From assembly GCA_027295745.1 (NCBI GenBank), contig JAPUKI010000382.1:1-14938 (forward strand): a DNA stretch of 14,938 nt. The letters are read 5' to 3'. The translations under genes were made by a program, and so were the position numbers. This DNA comes from Acidobacteriota bacterium. GTDB lineage: Bacteria; Acidobacteriota; UBA6911; RPQK01; JADFOI01. Below the pieces are notes generated by a model. The model saw only the letters and a list, made by a program, of their open reading frames with translations, did no database searches and had not been told where the DNA came from. Below, piece after piece: positions 1-7,100 of this stretch (within the stretch, counting starts at the first letter, position 1; each line of letters begins with the position of its first letter).

Positions 1-2
1 GC

Positions 3-719
3 CAAGAGGATGCTGCCAACGGTTGTTACAGCAAGACAACGGCAGGTTTCATCCGTTGGCTTGCCCCTCAATATGAGGTGGTTCGACAGAATCTTCAGAA
101 GAAGATTTGCGAGCTGCGCAAGCAAGCTTCCGAGTGCGGAATGCACAAGCGCACTCCCGACATTGTGGCCAACTTCGCTATTGGCTGGAGACTTTTCTTA
201 GACTTCGCCCAGGATGCCGGCGCAATCACGGCTGAGAGTAGACAAGAGTTATGGGGTAGAGGGTGGAAGGCCCTTGTCGAAGGAGCAGCTGCTCAACAAC
301 AGCATCAGACCGCTGATGAGCCAACGCGACAGTTTCTGGAGTTCCTCAGAGCCGCTATTGCGAGCGGCAAGGCTCATCTGGAAAGCCCAGATGGAGGTGA
401 ACCTGAAGAATCGAAAGCTTGGGGCTGGCGTGAAGGTTACGAGTATTGCACACCGCAGGGCAGCTGCATCGGTTGGATTGATGGCGATGATTTGTACCTT
501 GAGCCGAAAGCCGCCTACGCAGCGGCGCAGCAGATGGCCACGGCCTCCGGCGGAAGTCTAGTGGTCAGCGAGAGTACGCTCAGGAAACGGCTAAAAGAAA
601 AAAACCTACTGCGCAGCACAGATAAAGGACGCCTCACTAAGCGAGAGACACTTGCGGGAGTGCGACGTGGCGTTCTCCACCTGCATCGGGATGCCCTGGC
701 GCAGTTCGTGGCACAGTAG
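3..719 (+). CDS. Mobile-element replication protein, C-terminal part (partial at left edge)
   Basis: The reading frame is open from the first complete codon of the window to a TAG at 717-719, so this is the last 238 residues of a longer protein. The visible part begins with a segment containing FIRWLAPQYEVV, followed by a helical stretch with RTPDIVANFAIGW. A C-terminal module contains CIGWIDGDDLYLEPKAAY and STLRKRLKEKNLL. From memory, this order resembles the tails of large DUF927/primase-helicase-type proteins found on integrated elements and plasmids, where a winged-helix-like module closes the protein. The ATPase core would lie left of the window and cannot be checked. Lying just upstream of an excisionase-like gene and an integrase supports a replication role on an island. 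ATG codons at 10 and 78 are internal or out of frame and are probably not real starts. Family assignment is from recall and moderate in confidence. Confidence 0.55.
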   Translation, partial: QEDAANGCYSKTTAGFIRWLAPQYEVVRQNLQKKICELRKQASECGMHKRTPDIVANFAIGWRLFLDFAQDAGAITAESRQELWGRGWKALVEGAAAQQQHQTADEPTRQFLEFLRAAIASGKAHLESPDGGEPEESKAWGWREGYEYCTPQGSCIGWIDGDDLYLEPKAAYAAAQQMATASGGSLVVSESTLRKRLKEKNLLRSTDKGRLTKRETLAGVRRGVLHLHRDALAQFVAQ

Positions 720-835
720 GTGGTACGAGAATGAGAGGTTTGAGGCAAAAGTGCTCCAGCACAAGTTGCTGTAAACAATTAGGTTATCTATTTAGTGGCA
801 CGGTTGGCGCACTTTTTGTATAGGGAGAGACAGTA

Positions 836-1156
836 ATAAGTTGCGACAAGCAAATCAAAATAATCGAAATCATCGAAGTCCCACAGCGGTTCTATCTTAA
901 AATCTCCACCGCTGCTGATTATACGGGCCTATCTAAGAATACCTTGCGCAAATACACCGACTTGGGTCTTATTCGAGCCAAGATTCTCCCTGGCGGAGAC
1001 AGAATCTATTGCAAAGAGTGGTTGGATGATTTTATTGGTGCTCTGCCGGACGCTGTTGGAGGAAATAGTTTGAATTTTAGAGACACTTTCAGACCTTCTG
1101 CGTATAATCCGTCGAAGTCCGACCTGTCCTCGAACCCAAGGAAGGAGGTTGGATAA
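836..1156 (+). CDS. Excisionase-like helix-turn-helix protein (start codon uncertain)
   Basis: This is a small DNA-binding protein of the excisionase/HTH_17 type. The frame encodes RFYLKISTAADYTGLSKNTL, then RKYTDLGLIRAKILPGGDRI and YCKEWLDDFI: a predicted helix-turn-helix with the usual wing and closing helix. The first canonical start in frame is TTG at 944, which would cut the HTH in half, so translation must begin earlier. In-frame codons run back to a TAG at 821. A purine-rich GGGAGAG at 823-829 sits 6 nt before an ATA at 836, the best-spaced candidate although ATA is rare. The TAA stop at 1154-1156 overlaps the integrase ATG (TAATG), so the two are translationally coupled. Such proteins usually set the direction of integrase-mediated recombination or act as repressors. 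A sequencing error or frameshift near 841, where a TTG opens another frame, is the main alternative. Confidence 0.6.
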   Translation: MSCDKQIKIIEIIEVPQRFYLKISTAADYTGLSKNTLRKYTDLGLIRAKILPGGDRIYCKEWLDDFIGALPDAVGGNSLNFRDTFRPSAYNPSKSDLSSNPRKEVG

Positions 1157-2244
1157 TGGGAATTAGAAAATATCGAGGACAGATCGTATGTGATAAACGT
1201 TGGCCGGATGGAAGCCGGACCACACGAGTGTGCGGCAACCGGACTCTGGCGAAGCAACTGCTGGATAGGATCAACGCTTCGATTGTGGATGGTACTTGGC
1301 AGGAGTTTAAAGAGCAGCTCAAGCTCAGAGACCGTGGAACAGTGATGTTGAAGGATTTTTCGAAGACCTATATTGAAGAGTATGCGAAAGTGCGGAATAA
1401 AAAGAAGTCTTGGCTGCGAAAGCAAACCTCATTGAACGCGCTCAACAGCTACATGGGTACACTCGACTTGACCGCAATTTCACCGGCATATCTTCACAAT
1501 TATGTACGAAAAAGGAAGCAGGGTGGGCTTGCGGAAGGCACCATTAACAAAGACCTCAACACTATCAGGCATCTTCTCAGTTATGCTGAGGAATGTGGAG
1601 TAATTGAGTCGAATCCAATCACGCAGTTCAAGAACTTAAGGGAGAACCAAAAGGAACGGCCACGATTCACTGATGAGCAAGTTGATGCAGTAATCAATGC
1701 CGTGAGACCCGATTGCAGACCCCTATACATCTTCATTCGCGAGACCGGATGCAGACGTGAGGAAGCTCTATCGTTACAACACTGGCAAATACAGAAGGAG
1801 TCAGAAATGGTGGTCTTCACAGAGGACACAAAGTCAAGGAAGTATCGTTATGCTCCGCTGACGGAAGCTGCCTTAGAAGCCGTGAATGTTTTACAGTCTA
1901 TAGATGGCTGTCCTTATGTCTTCTACAATCTCAAGAGCAAAGACCGTTGGCACGATTGTCGAAAAGCCTGGGAGCAGGCCAGGGAGAAAGTTGGATTGCC
2001 TCAAATGCAGGTCAAAGACCTTCGTCGACACTATGCAATCAATCTTGCTGAAGATGGAGCAAACATGCACGACATCCAGTCTGTTCTGGGCCATGCCAGC
2101 GTCACAACGACGGAGAAGCATTATGCACACTTCTCACCTGAACATTCTGCGAAGAAGATTCTGAAAGTGCTAGAAGGTGGGAAGGCGGAAACAAAACGGA
2201 AACATTGCGAGCACGGCTCGACGAGTATCAAGGCAGTGAAGTGA
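1156..2244 (+). CDS. Tyrosine-type site-specific integrase
   Basis: This is a 362-residue tyrosine recombinase that would insert and excise the element at an attachment site. An N-terminal arm-binding-like region (about 1-60) and a SAM-like core-binding domain (about 65-160, with LRKQTSLNALNSYMG and TINKDLNTIRHLLSYA) precede the catalytic domain. The catalytic residues are visible: R200 in RETGCRREEAL, a Lys in the TKSRKYRY strand, R290 in KDLRRHYAINLA, H313 in VLGHASVTTTEKHY and the nucleophile Y323. The first His of the usual HxxR box is Lys (K287), a tolerated variant. The ATG overlaps the stop of the excisionase-like gene and has a strong AAGGAGG at 1142-1148. The gene ends 29 bp before the 3' end of tRNA-Val, the expected position of an integrase next to its own attachment site. 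Confidence 0.92.
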   Translation: MGIRKYRGQIVCDKRWPDGSRTTRVCGNRTLAKQLLDRINASIVDGTWQEFKEQLKLRDRGTVMLKDFSKTYIEEYAKVRNKKKSWLRKQTSLNALNSYMGTLDLTAISPAYLHNYVRKRKQGGLAEGTINKDLNTIRHLLSYAEECGVIESNPITQFKNLRENQKERPRFTDEQVDAVINAVRPDCRPLYIFIRETGCRREEALSLQHWQIQKESEMVVFTEDTKSRKYRYAPLTEAALEAVNVLQSIDGCPYVFYNLKSKDRWHDCRKAWEQAREKVGLPQMQVKDLRRHYAINLAEDGANMHDIQSVLGHASVTTTEKHYAHFSPEHSAKKILKVLEGGKAETKRKHCEHGSTSIKAVK

Positions 2245-2273
2245 CGTAAGTATTTGGAGATAAGGAGTTAACT

Positions 2274-2320
2274 TGGTGGGCGATACTGGACTTGAACCAG
2301 TGACCTCCGCCGTGTGAAGG
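2274..2320. other. Probable attachment site (island/chromosome junction) in the tRNA-Val 3' half
   Basis: The 3' half of tRNA-Val lies directly beside the integrase stop codon, the arrangement seen when tyrosine integrases use tRNA 3' ends as attB. The exact crossover and core length cannot be read from one end alone. The matching direct repeat would lie at the far end of the island, left of this window. Bounds are approximate. Confidence 0.45.
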
Positions 2321-2350
2321 CGGCGCTCTAGCCAGCTGAGCTAATCGCCC
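2274..2350 (-). tRNA. tRNA-Val (anticodon CAC)
   Basis: Read on the minus strand, the 77 nt fold as a complete cloverleaf. The acceptor GGGCGAT pairs with ATCGCCC, the D stem is GCTC/GAGC, the anticodon stem is CCGCC/GGCGG with loop TTCACAC, and the T arm is ACTGG-TTCAAGT-CCAGT. The anticodon is CAC, reading the valine codon GUG. The discriminator is A and a CCA end is encoded (2276-2274). The 3' end faces the integrase gene, so this tRNA is the likely insertion target. Because the tRNA is intact, the element must have rebuilt its 3' end on integration. Confidence 0.95.
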
Positions 2351-2360
2351 GCAAATCGCT

Positions 2361-2390
2361 ATTCTAGATAAGCTGGAGAGAGTGTGTCAA
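2361..2390 (-). promoter_or_regulatory. Strong sigma-70-type promoter of tRNA-Val
   Basis: On the minus strand a perfect -35 TTGACA (2390-2385) is followed by an 18-nt spacer and a -10 TAGAAT (2366-2361). The expected start is about 2352-2355, leaving a leader of only a few nucleotides before the mature tRNA 5' end at 2350. The -35 box ends one base before the GTG start of the divergent ypdA-like gene and overlaps its leader. Confidence 0.8.
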
Positions 2391-2391
2391 T

Positions 2392-3396
2392 GTGACTCGA
2401 CCACTGGATTGGATCATCGTGGGAGGGGGCCCTGCAGGTCTGGCCTGCGCCATTGAAGCGAAGCAGAGAAACCTCGAATTTTGGTTGATTGAGAAGGGTT
2501 GTCTGGTCAATTCGATCTACCATTTTCCAGCCGATATGACTTTCTTCACCACGCCTGAGTTGCTTGAGATCGGTGGCATTCCCATGATTGTCTCCTCGGA
2601 GAAGCCCAAGCGGTTGGATGGTTTGAAATATTATCGACGTGTAGCAAATGACTTTGAGCTCCCCGTCAAGTACCACGAGCGAGTGATCTCGGTGGAGGGC
2701 CAGGAGAATGATTTTCTGGTGCAGAGTAGGAATCGTCTTGATCAAAAGCAAGAATATCGGTCGAGGAGGGTGATCATTGCCACGGGTTATTATGACAACC
2801 CCAATATGCTCGATATTCCTGGTGAGAATCTTGCCAAGGTCAGTCATTATTACTCTGGGTGCCACCCCTATTTCCAGAAAAAGGTAGCCGTTATAGGAGG
2901 TCAAAACTCGGCGGCTGAGACGGCATTGGATTTATATCGCAACGGAGGTGCCGAAGTGACCTTGATTCACCGGGGTGAGGCCATGGGCAGGGAGGTGAAA
3001 TACTGGGTTTTACCCGACCTGAACAATCGCATCAGGCGGGGTGAGATCAAGGCCTATTTTTCCACTACTGTGAAGGAGATTCGAGAGACAGAGATTCTCA
3101 TCTCCACCCCTGAGGGAGCGAAGAGTCTGGAGAATGACTTGGTGTTGGCAATGACGGGTTATCGTCCCTCGGTGAGGTTTCTGGAGAGGATGGGAATCGA
3201 GGTCGACCTGGAAACCTGTATTCCCAAGCATGATCCCGAAACACTGGAGACAAATGTCCAGGGAATCTATCTGGCTGGCTCGGTTGTCTCCGGGAAGATG
3301 ACCAACCGTATTTTTATCGAGACTGGGCGCTTCCACGGAGAGCAGATCTTCAAGTTCTTCACGAAAGAAGGTGTCCCTGTGAGCGCCGGCAGCTGA
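2392..3396 (+). CDS. ypdA: YpdA-family FAD/NAD(P)-binding reductase (putative bacillithiol disulfide reductase)
   Basis: This 334-residue flavoprotein has the two Rossmann folds of the thioredoxin-reductase-like superfamily. An FAD-binding IIVGGGPAGLA lies at residues 8-18, an ATGYYDNP segment in the middle, an NAD(P)H-binding VIGGQNSAAETALDLY from about 167, and a C-terminal IYLAGSVVSGKMTNRIFIE that closes the FAD site. Length and motifs such as HFPADMTFFTTPELLEIGG and SGCHPYF match the YpdA/Bdr family, which reduces bacillithiol disulfide with NADPH in the cytoplasm. The Cys that follows GGGP in Firmicutes enzymes is Ala here (A15), with a Cys four residues later (C19). The start is GTG at 2392, because the ATG at 2390 is followed at once by TGA. 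A GGAGAG lies at 2375-2380. The leader is only 41 nt from the divergent tRNA, so any promoter must overlap the tRNA gene. Confidence 0.85.
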   Translation: MTRPLDWIIVGGGPAGLACAIEAKQRNLEFWLIEKGCLVNSIYHFPADMTFFTTPELLEIGGIPMIVSSEKPKRLDGLKYYRRVANDFELPVKYHERVISVEGQENDFLVQSRNRLDQKQEYRSRRVIIATGYYDNPNMLDIPGENLAKVSHYYSGCHPYFQKKVAVIGGQNSAAETALDLYRNGGAEVTLIHRGEAMGREVKYWVLPDLNNRIRRGEIKAYFSTTVKEIRETEILISTPEGAKSLENDLVLAMTGYRPSVRFLERMGIEVDLETCIPKHDPETLETNVQGIYLAGSVVSGKMTNRIFIETGRFHGEQIFKFFTKEGVPVSAGS

Positions 3397-3413
3397 TTCC
3401 ACTCGAGATAAGA

Positions 3414-3419
3414 TACAAT
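3414..3419 (+). promoter_or_regulatory. Candidate -10 element for hflX
   Basis: TACAAT lies 8 nt before the hflX ATG at 3428. Transcription would start at or within a base or two of the start codon, giving a leaderless message, which fits the absence of a Shine-Dalgarno sequence. No convincing -35 box is seen at 16-18 nt upstream, where the sequence is the end of ypdA. Confidence 0.4.
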
Positions 3420-3427
3420 CAATCACG

Positions 3428-4684
3428 ATGGAAGCAACCTCACCGCGTCCAGAGCGTGCCGTTCTTGTCGGTGTTTGCCGGGATGCCCGCCAGCGCTCCT
3501 TTGAAAAGGAGTCCTTAAGGGAACTGGAAGAGCTGGCAGCCAGCGCAGGAGCACAGGTATCCGAAGTCTTTCTTCAGGAAAAATCCAAGCCCGATCCCTC
3601 CTATCTGGTGGGGAGGGGGAAATTGGAGGAGATTCAGAATTCGGTATTGAGCTGCCAAGCCGATCTGGTGATTTTCAACGAGGATTTGACACCGGCTCAG
3701 CTTCGCCACCTGGAAGGATTTCTGGAGACGAAGATCATCGATCGCAGCGAGCTCATTCTGGACATCTTTACTCAAAGGGCGCAAAGCCGAGAGGGGAAGC
3801 TGCAGGTGGAGCTGGCCCAGATGGAGTATTGGTTGCCGCGGCTCACGGGAGCTGGCTTGACCTTATCTCGTCTGGGAGGCGGCATAGGGACGCGTGGACC
3901 TGGCGAAACAAAACTCGAGGTCGATCGGCGCACCATCCGGGTGCGGATTTCGCGCCTGAAAAGGGAATTGCAGAGACTGGAAGCAAGACGGGCACTGCAG
4001 CGCCGTAAGCGCCAGGGAGTGCCCATTCCCACCATCAGTCTGGTGGGGTACACCAATGCAGGAAAATCGACTCTTTTCAATGCTCTGACCGACCAAAAAA
4101 CTTACGTCAGCCAGAGAATGTTTGCCACCCTGGATCCCCTGGTTCGTAAGATGGTACTGGATTCGGGTCAGAAGACTCTCCTCAGTGACACGGTCGGATT
4201 CATTCGGAAACTTCCCCACACGCTGGTGGCAGCCTTCCATGCCACACTGGAGGAAACCCTGGAGGCGGATCTGATTCTTCACGTGATTGACGTTTCTCAT
4301 CCAAATTATGAGGCACTGCGGGAAGCCGTCTATGAGGTTTTAGATGAGATTGGTCTGGAGGGCACTCCCATCCTGGAAGCGTTCAATAAGATCGATCTCT
4401 TGGAACAAGTTCCCCATGTCGAAACTTCACTCGAGCATGCTTTCATCTCGGCTCGAAGCAAAGAAGGGTTGCCTCGGCTTCTTCAGAGAATTGAGTTTTT
4501 GATTAACCGAAATTACCGGGAAGTTCACCTGACTATCCCCTTGCATAGGGGGGATCTGGTTGCAAAGCTGCGGGAGCGAGCGAACATTTGCTCACAGGAA
4601 TACCGTGAAGATGGTATTCATCTGCGGGCTTCCTTACCTCTTGCTGATCTTGGCCGCTATCGGCAATTCGTGGACGACAATTGA
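3428..4684 (+). CDS. hflX: GTPase HflX
   Basis: HflX is a translational GTPase-family ATP/GTPase that binds the 50S subunit and splits stalled or hibernating ribosomes under stress. The 418-residue protein has the family's N-terminal domain, with YLVGRGKLEEI and the glycine-rich LSRLGGGIGTRGPGETKLEV loop. The G domain follows: G1 GYTNAGKST at 207-215, G3 DTVGFIRKLPHTLVAAFHAT from 254, and G4 NKID at 320-323. A short C-terminal domain closes the protein. Length matches typical HflX (about 420-430 residues). The ATG at 3428 lacks a visible Shine-Dalgarno. Its TGA is separated from the der ATG by one base, so the two GTPases are almost certainly co-transcribed and translationally coupled. Confidence 0.95.
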   Translation: MEATSPRPERAVLVGVCRDARQRSFEKESLRELEELAASAGAQVSEVFLQEKSKPDPSYLVGRGKLEEIQNSVLSCQADLVIFNEDLTPAQLRHLEGFLETKIIDRSELILDIFTQRAQSREGKLQVELAQMEYWLPRLTGAGLTLSRLGGGIGTRGPGETKLEVDRRTIRVRISRLKRELQRLEARRALQRRKRQGVPIPTISLVGYTNAGKSTLFNALTDQKTYVSQRMFATLDPLVRKMVLDSGQKTLLSDTVGFIRKLPHTLVAAFHATLEETLEADLILHVIDVSHPNYEALREAVYEVLDEIGLEGTPILEAFNKIDLLEQVPHVETSLEHAFISARSKEGLPRLLQRIEFLINRNYREVHLTIPLHRGDLVAKLRERANICSQEYREDGIHLRASLPLADLGRYRQFVDDN

Positions 4685-4685
4685 C

Positions 4686-6074
4686 ATGTATCGAGTCGCC
4701 ATCGTGGGAAGACCAAACGTCGGGAAGTCCACCCTCTTTAATCGGCTCACCCGCAAACGAAAGGCCATTGTCGGGAATGAACCGGGAATAACTCGGGATC
4801 GCCTCTTCGAAATTGCTCGATGGCATGGAAAGCAATTCGAGGTGATCGACACCGGTGGGCTCATTCCCGACCAGAAAGAGATCATTCCGGAGAGGATTCT
4901 GCAGCAGGCGGAAATCGCCATGGAAGAAGCTGACCTCATTCTCTTTGTGGTGGATGCCCGTCAGGGCATCAATCCACTGGACCAGACCTTGAATTCTCTT
5001 CTGCGAGCGCGCGGCAAGGAGTTTCTTTTGGTGGTCAACAAAGTGGATGTCCCTCAAGTGGAACCAGAGGTGGCGCAATTCTATGCCTTTGGTGTGAAAC
5101 TGCTTTACCCGGTTTCCGCTGAGCACAAACTGGGGGTTTCAGTCCTGGTGGAGGAGATCCTGGAACGAATTCCAGAATTGTCGGAGGCAAGCACCAAAGA
5201 AGAAATCCGGGTCACCATCATTGGTCGTCCCAACGTCGGCAAGTCTTCACTGCTGAATCGCCTCCTGGGTCAAGAGCGAGCCATTGTCACTGACCTCCCA
5301 GGTACCACCCGTGACTCAATTGATTCCGTTTTGCAGTTCAAAGGTCAGTCCTATCGTCTGATCGATACGGCGGGAATTCGCCGCAAGGGAAAAACAGAAC
5401 TCGAGGCGGAAAAGATGTGTGTTTTGATGGCGCGAAAAAACTTGAAGCGAGCCGATGTCGTTCTGTTAGTGATCGAGGCCACGGAAGGGGCCACCAAGCT
5501 GGATGCCACCATCGGAGGCTATGCCCACAAAGCGGGCAGATCGGTCATCGTGGTGGTCAACAAGTGGGATTTGATTGCTCGGGACACGCATACGGCAGCC
5601 CGCTTGGAGAAGGAGTTTCGTTTGCGCATGCGCTTTCTGGACTACGCACCGATGATCTTTGTCTCCGCTAAAAAGGGTTTGCGGGTCACGAAGATCCTTG
5701 ATCTCGTCGGGGAGGCCTATAAGGCTCGACTGCTGCGCGTTTCTACAGCTGAACTCAACAAGTTTCTGGAGACGGACCTTCAACCTATGCTGTCGTCGGC
5801 AGGCCGTACCTGGAAGTTTCCTGTCAAGTATGCTGCCCAGGTAGCGGTGACTCCGCCAACCTTTGTTTTTTTTACCCGCGCTTCCCAAAAGCTGCATTTC
5901 TCAATCCAGCGCTTCGTGGTGAACCGTCTGCGTGAGAAGTATGGTTTCTATGCCACCCCGATTCGCCTGCTGTATCGTGGAAGCAGGAAAAGGGGACTCA
6001 AAAGCCGGCAGACCAGAGACCACAGACCAGAGACCACAGACCACAGACCACAGACCACAGACCAGAGACAATAG
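4686..6074 (+). CDS. der: Ribosome biogenesis GTPase Der (EngA)
   Basis: Der is an essential GTPase for 50S subunit assembly. Two tandem G domains are visible. G domain 1 has GRPNVGKST at 8-16, DTGG at 55-58 and NKVD at 118-121. G domain 2 has GRPNVGKSS at 180-188, DTAG at 227-230 and NKWD at 292-295. A KH-like domain (about 350-440) follows, ending in YGFYATPIRLLYRGSRKRG. The start is the ATG at 4686, one base after the hflX stop, where the homology (MYRVAIVGRPNVGKS) begins. An upstream in-frame extension inside hflX is not real. The last ~18 residues (TRDHRPETTDHRPQTTDQRQ) are not family sequence. They are translated from a 7-bp microsatellite that the gene runs into, and the stop (TAG 6072-6074) lies inside a degenerate repeat unit. 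Confidence 0.95.
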   Translation: MYRVAIVGRPNVGKSTLFNRLTRKRKAIVGNEPGITRDRLFEIARWHGKQFEVIDTGGLIPDQKEIIPERILQQAEIAMEEADLILFVVDARQGINPLDQTLNSLLRARGKEFLLVVNKVDVPQVEPEVAQFYAFGVKLLYPVSAEHKLGVSVLVEEILERIPELSEASTKEEIRVTIIGRPNVGKSSLLNRLLGQERAIVTDLPGTTRDSIDSVLQFKGQSYRLIDTAGIRRKGKTELEAEKMCVLMARKNLKRADVVLLVIEATEGATKLDATIGGYAHKAGRSVIVVVNKWDLIARDTHTAARLEKEFRLRMRFLDYAPMIFVSAKKGLRVTKILDLVGEAYKARLLRVSTAELNKFLETDLQPMLSSAGRTWKFPVKYAAQVAVTPPTFVFFTRASQKLHFSIQRFVVNRLREKYGFYATPIRLLYRGSRKRGLKSRQTRDHRPETTDHRPQTTDQRQ

Positions 6075-6085
6075 ACAGCAGACCG
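6009..6085 (+). repeat. 7-bp microsatellite (unit SAGACCA) overlapping the 3' end of der
   Basis: About eleven tandem copies of a 7-bp unit, CAGACCA or GAGACCA. The first eight (6009-6064) differ only at the first base (C or G), and the last three are degenerate. It spans the last coding part of der and its stop codon. Because 7 is not a multiple of 3, adding or losing a unit would change the reading frame and the Der C-terminal tail. Confidence 0.9.
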
Positions 6086-6100
6086 CTGACAAAGTCCCGA

Positions 6101-6128
6101 AACCTGGAACCTGAAACCTAGAACCTGG
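6101..6128 (+). repeat. Second 7-bp tandem repeat (unit AACCTGR)
   Basis: Four consecutive 7-bp units: AACCTGG, AACCTGA, AACCTAG, AACCTGG. It lies 15 bp after the first microsatellite in the convergent gap between der and the carbon-nitrogen hydrolase gene. The unit is different but the period is the same. Confidence 0.8.
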
Positions 6129-6131
6129 AAC

Positions 6132-6146
6132 GCGCGCGAAGCGCGC
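6132..6146. terminator. GC hairpin in the convergent der/amidase gap (possible terminator)
   Basis: GCGCGC-GAA-GCGCGC forms a 6-bp stem with a 3-nt loop between two converging genes. No T-tract follows on either strand, so it is not a classic intrinsic terminator. It may pause or stabilise transcripts ending here. Confidence 0.35.
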
Positions 6147-6160
6147 TCCGAAGGCACGAA

Positions 6161-7090
6161 CTAGGTGGGCTTCCCGTGGGGGCTGGGCTCTCCGGTGAAG
6201 ATGGTCTCGAGTTTGGCCAGGGGTTCGCAGAGTTGTCTGTAAACCTCAGGTCTCCTGTTCATGAGCCTGGGTCTCCTGTTTCTGAGCTCCCTGACTGTCT
6301 CCAAATCGAGATCCGCCCACAGGATGTCGTCTTTCTCTTCACTTGCGGGACCAGCTATTAACTTTCCAGTGGGATCAACCACCAGACTTTTCCCACGATA
6401 GACCATCTCTCCCTCCGGGCCGACCCGATTCACTTTCATGACATAAGTCGTGAAATAGTAGGCGCAGCACCTTGCCTCAAAGAGCCACTGCTCCTTATAA
6501 AACTCGCCTGTGGGTCTGGACATGGCATAGGGAGAAAACACAAATTCGACCCCTTTCATCTCCAAAAGTCTCCACAATTCAGGGAACTCATTATCCCAGC
6601 AGATCAGTATCCCTATCTTGCCGATATCAGTATCAAAAATGGGGACATCGTTCCCACCAGCATAGTAGAACTTTTCATAGGAAGAGATATGTCTCATCTC
6701 TCCATTGGTGTCATCTTTGAGGGTATAGTCAAAGAGAGGAATGTGGATCTTCCTGTAGACACCCAGGATCTTGCCATCTGGAGAGATCAGAGGGGCACTG
6801 TTGAAGTAGAGATTCGGCTCTGCCTCTTCATAGATGGGGGCAATAATATAGACACCATGTTGTTTGGCGACCTGAGCCATTCTGGTGGTGGTGGGCCCGG
6901 GTATCTTCTCCGCCAGGTTGAAGAAGCTATAGTCAAATTGGCTGGGGAAATAGCGTGTGGTGAAGAGCTCCTGAAGGCATACGAGTTGGGGTTGGCAACG
7001 GTCAACGGCAGACTTTATCAGCTCTTCCGCCTTGCTGATGTTCTGTTCCTTGGATTCTTCACAGGAGAATTGAATTCCGGCGACTCTCAT
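6161..7090 (-). CDS. Carbon-nitrogen hydrolase (N-carbamoylputrescine amidase / beta-ureidopropionase-like)
   Basis: This is a 309-residue nitrilase-superfamily enzyme expected to hydrolyse a non-peptide C-N bond in the cytoplasm. The Glu-Lys-Cys triad is visible: E41 in CLQELFTTRYF, K114 in YRKIHIP and C164 in ILICWDNEFPE. The ICWDxxFPE signature and N-terminal LQELFTTRYFP resemble N-carbamoylputrescine amidases (AguB) and beta-ureidopropionases more than true nitrilases. Between K114 and C164 it has a longer loop (about residues 119-140) than I recall for AguB, so the substrate is uncertain. No polyamine or pyrimidine genes lie beside it. The ATG at 7090 has no close Shine-Dalgarno; an AAGGA lies 15 nt away, and a -10-like TATACT ends 10 nt upstream. 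It is convergent with der and divergent from the M14 gene. Confidence 0.85.
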   Translation of the reverse strand: MRVAGIQFSCEESKEQNISKAEELIKSAVDRCQPQLVCLQELFTTRYFPSQFDYSFFNLAEKIPGPTTTRMAQVAKQHGVYIIAPIYEEAEPNLYFNSAPLISPDGKILGVYRKIHIPLFDYTLKDDTNGEMRHISSYEKFYYAGGNDVPIFDTDIGKIGILICWDNEFPELWRLLEMKGVEFVFSPYAMSRPTGEFYKEQWLFEARCCAYYFTTYVMKVNRVGPEGEMVYRGKSLVVDPTGKLIAGPASEEKDDILWADLDLETVRELRNRRPRLMNRRPEVYRQLCEPLAKLETIFTGEPSPHGKPT

Positions 7091-7100
7091 CAGCCGGACT

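Noticed and set aside
751..762. Small hairpin GTGCT-CC-AGCAC after the replication protein
   Set aside because: A 5-bp stem with a 2-nt loop and no T-tract is too weak to call a terminator.
766..794. TTGCTG-N17-TATTTA as a promoter for the excisionase-like gene
   Set aside because: Each box matches consensus at only about half of its positions, which is expected by chance in this AT-rich stretch.
4560..4685. N-terminal extension of Der from an upstream in-frame start
   Set aside because: It overlaps the hflX coding end and is not family sequence; the GTPase begins exactly at the ATG at 4686.
6009..6128. Tandem repeats considered as a CRISPR array
   Set aside because: The 7-bp units follow one another directly with no spacers and no cas genes; it is a microsatellite.
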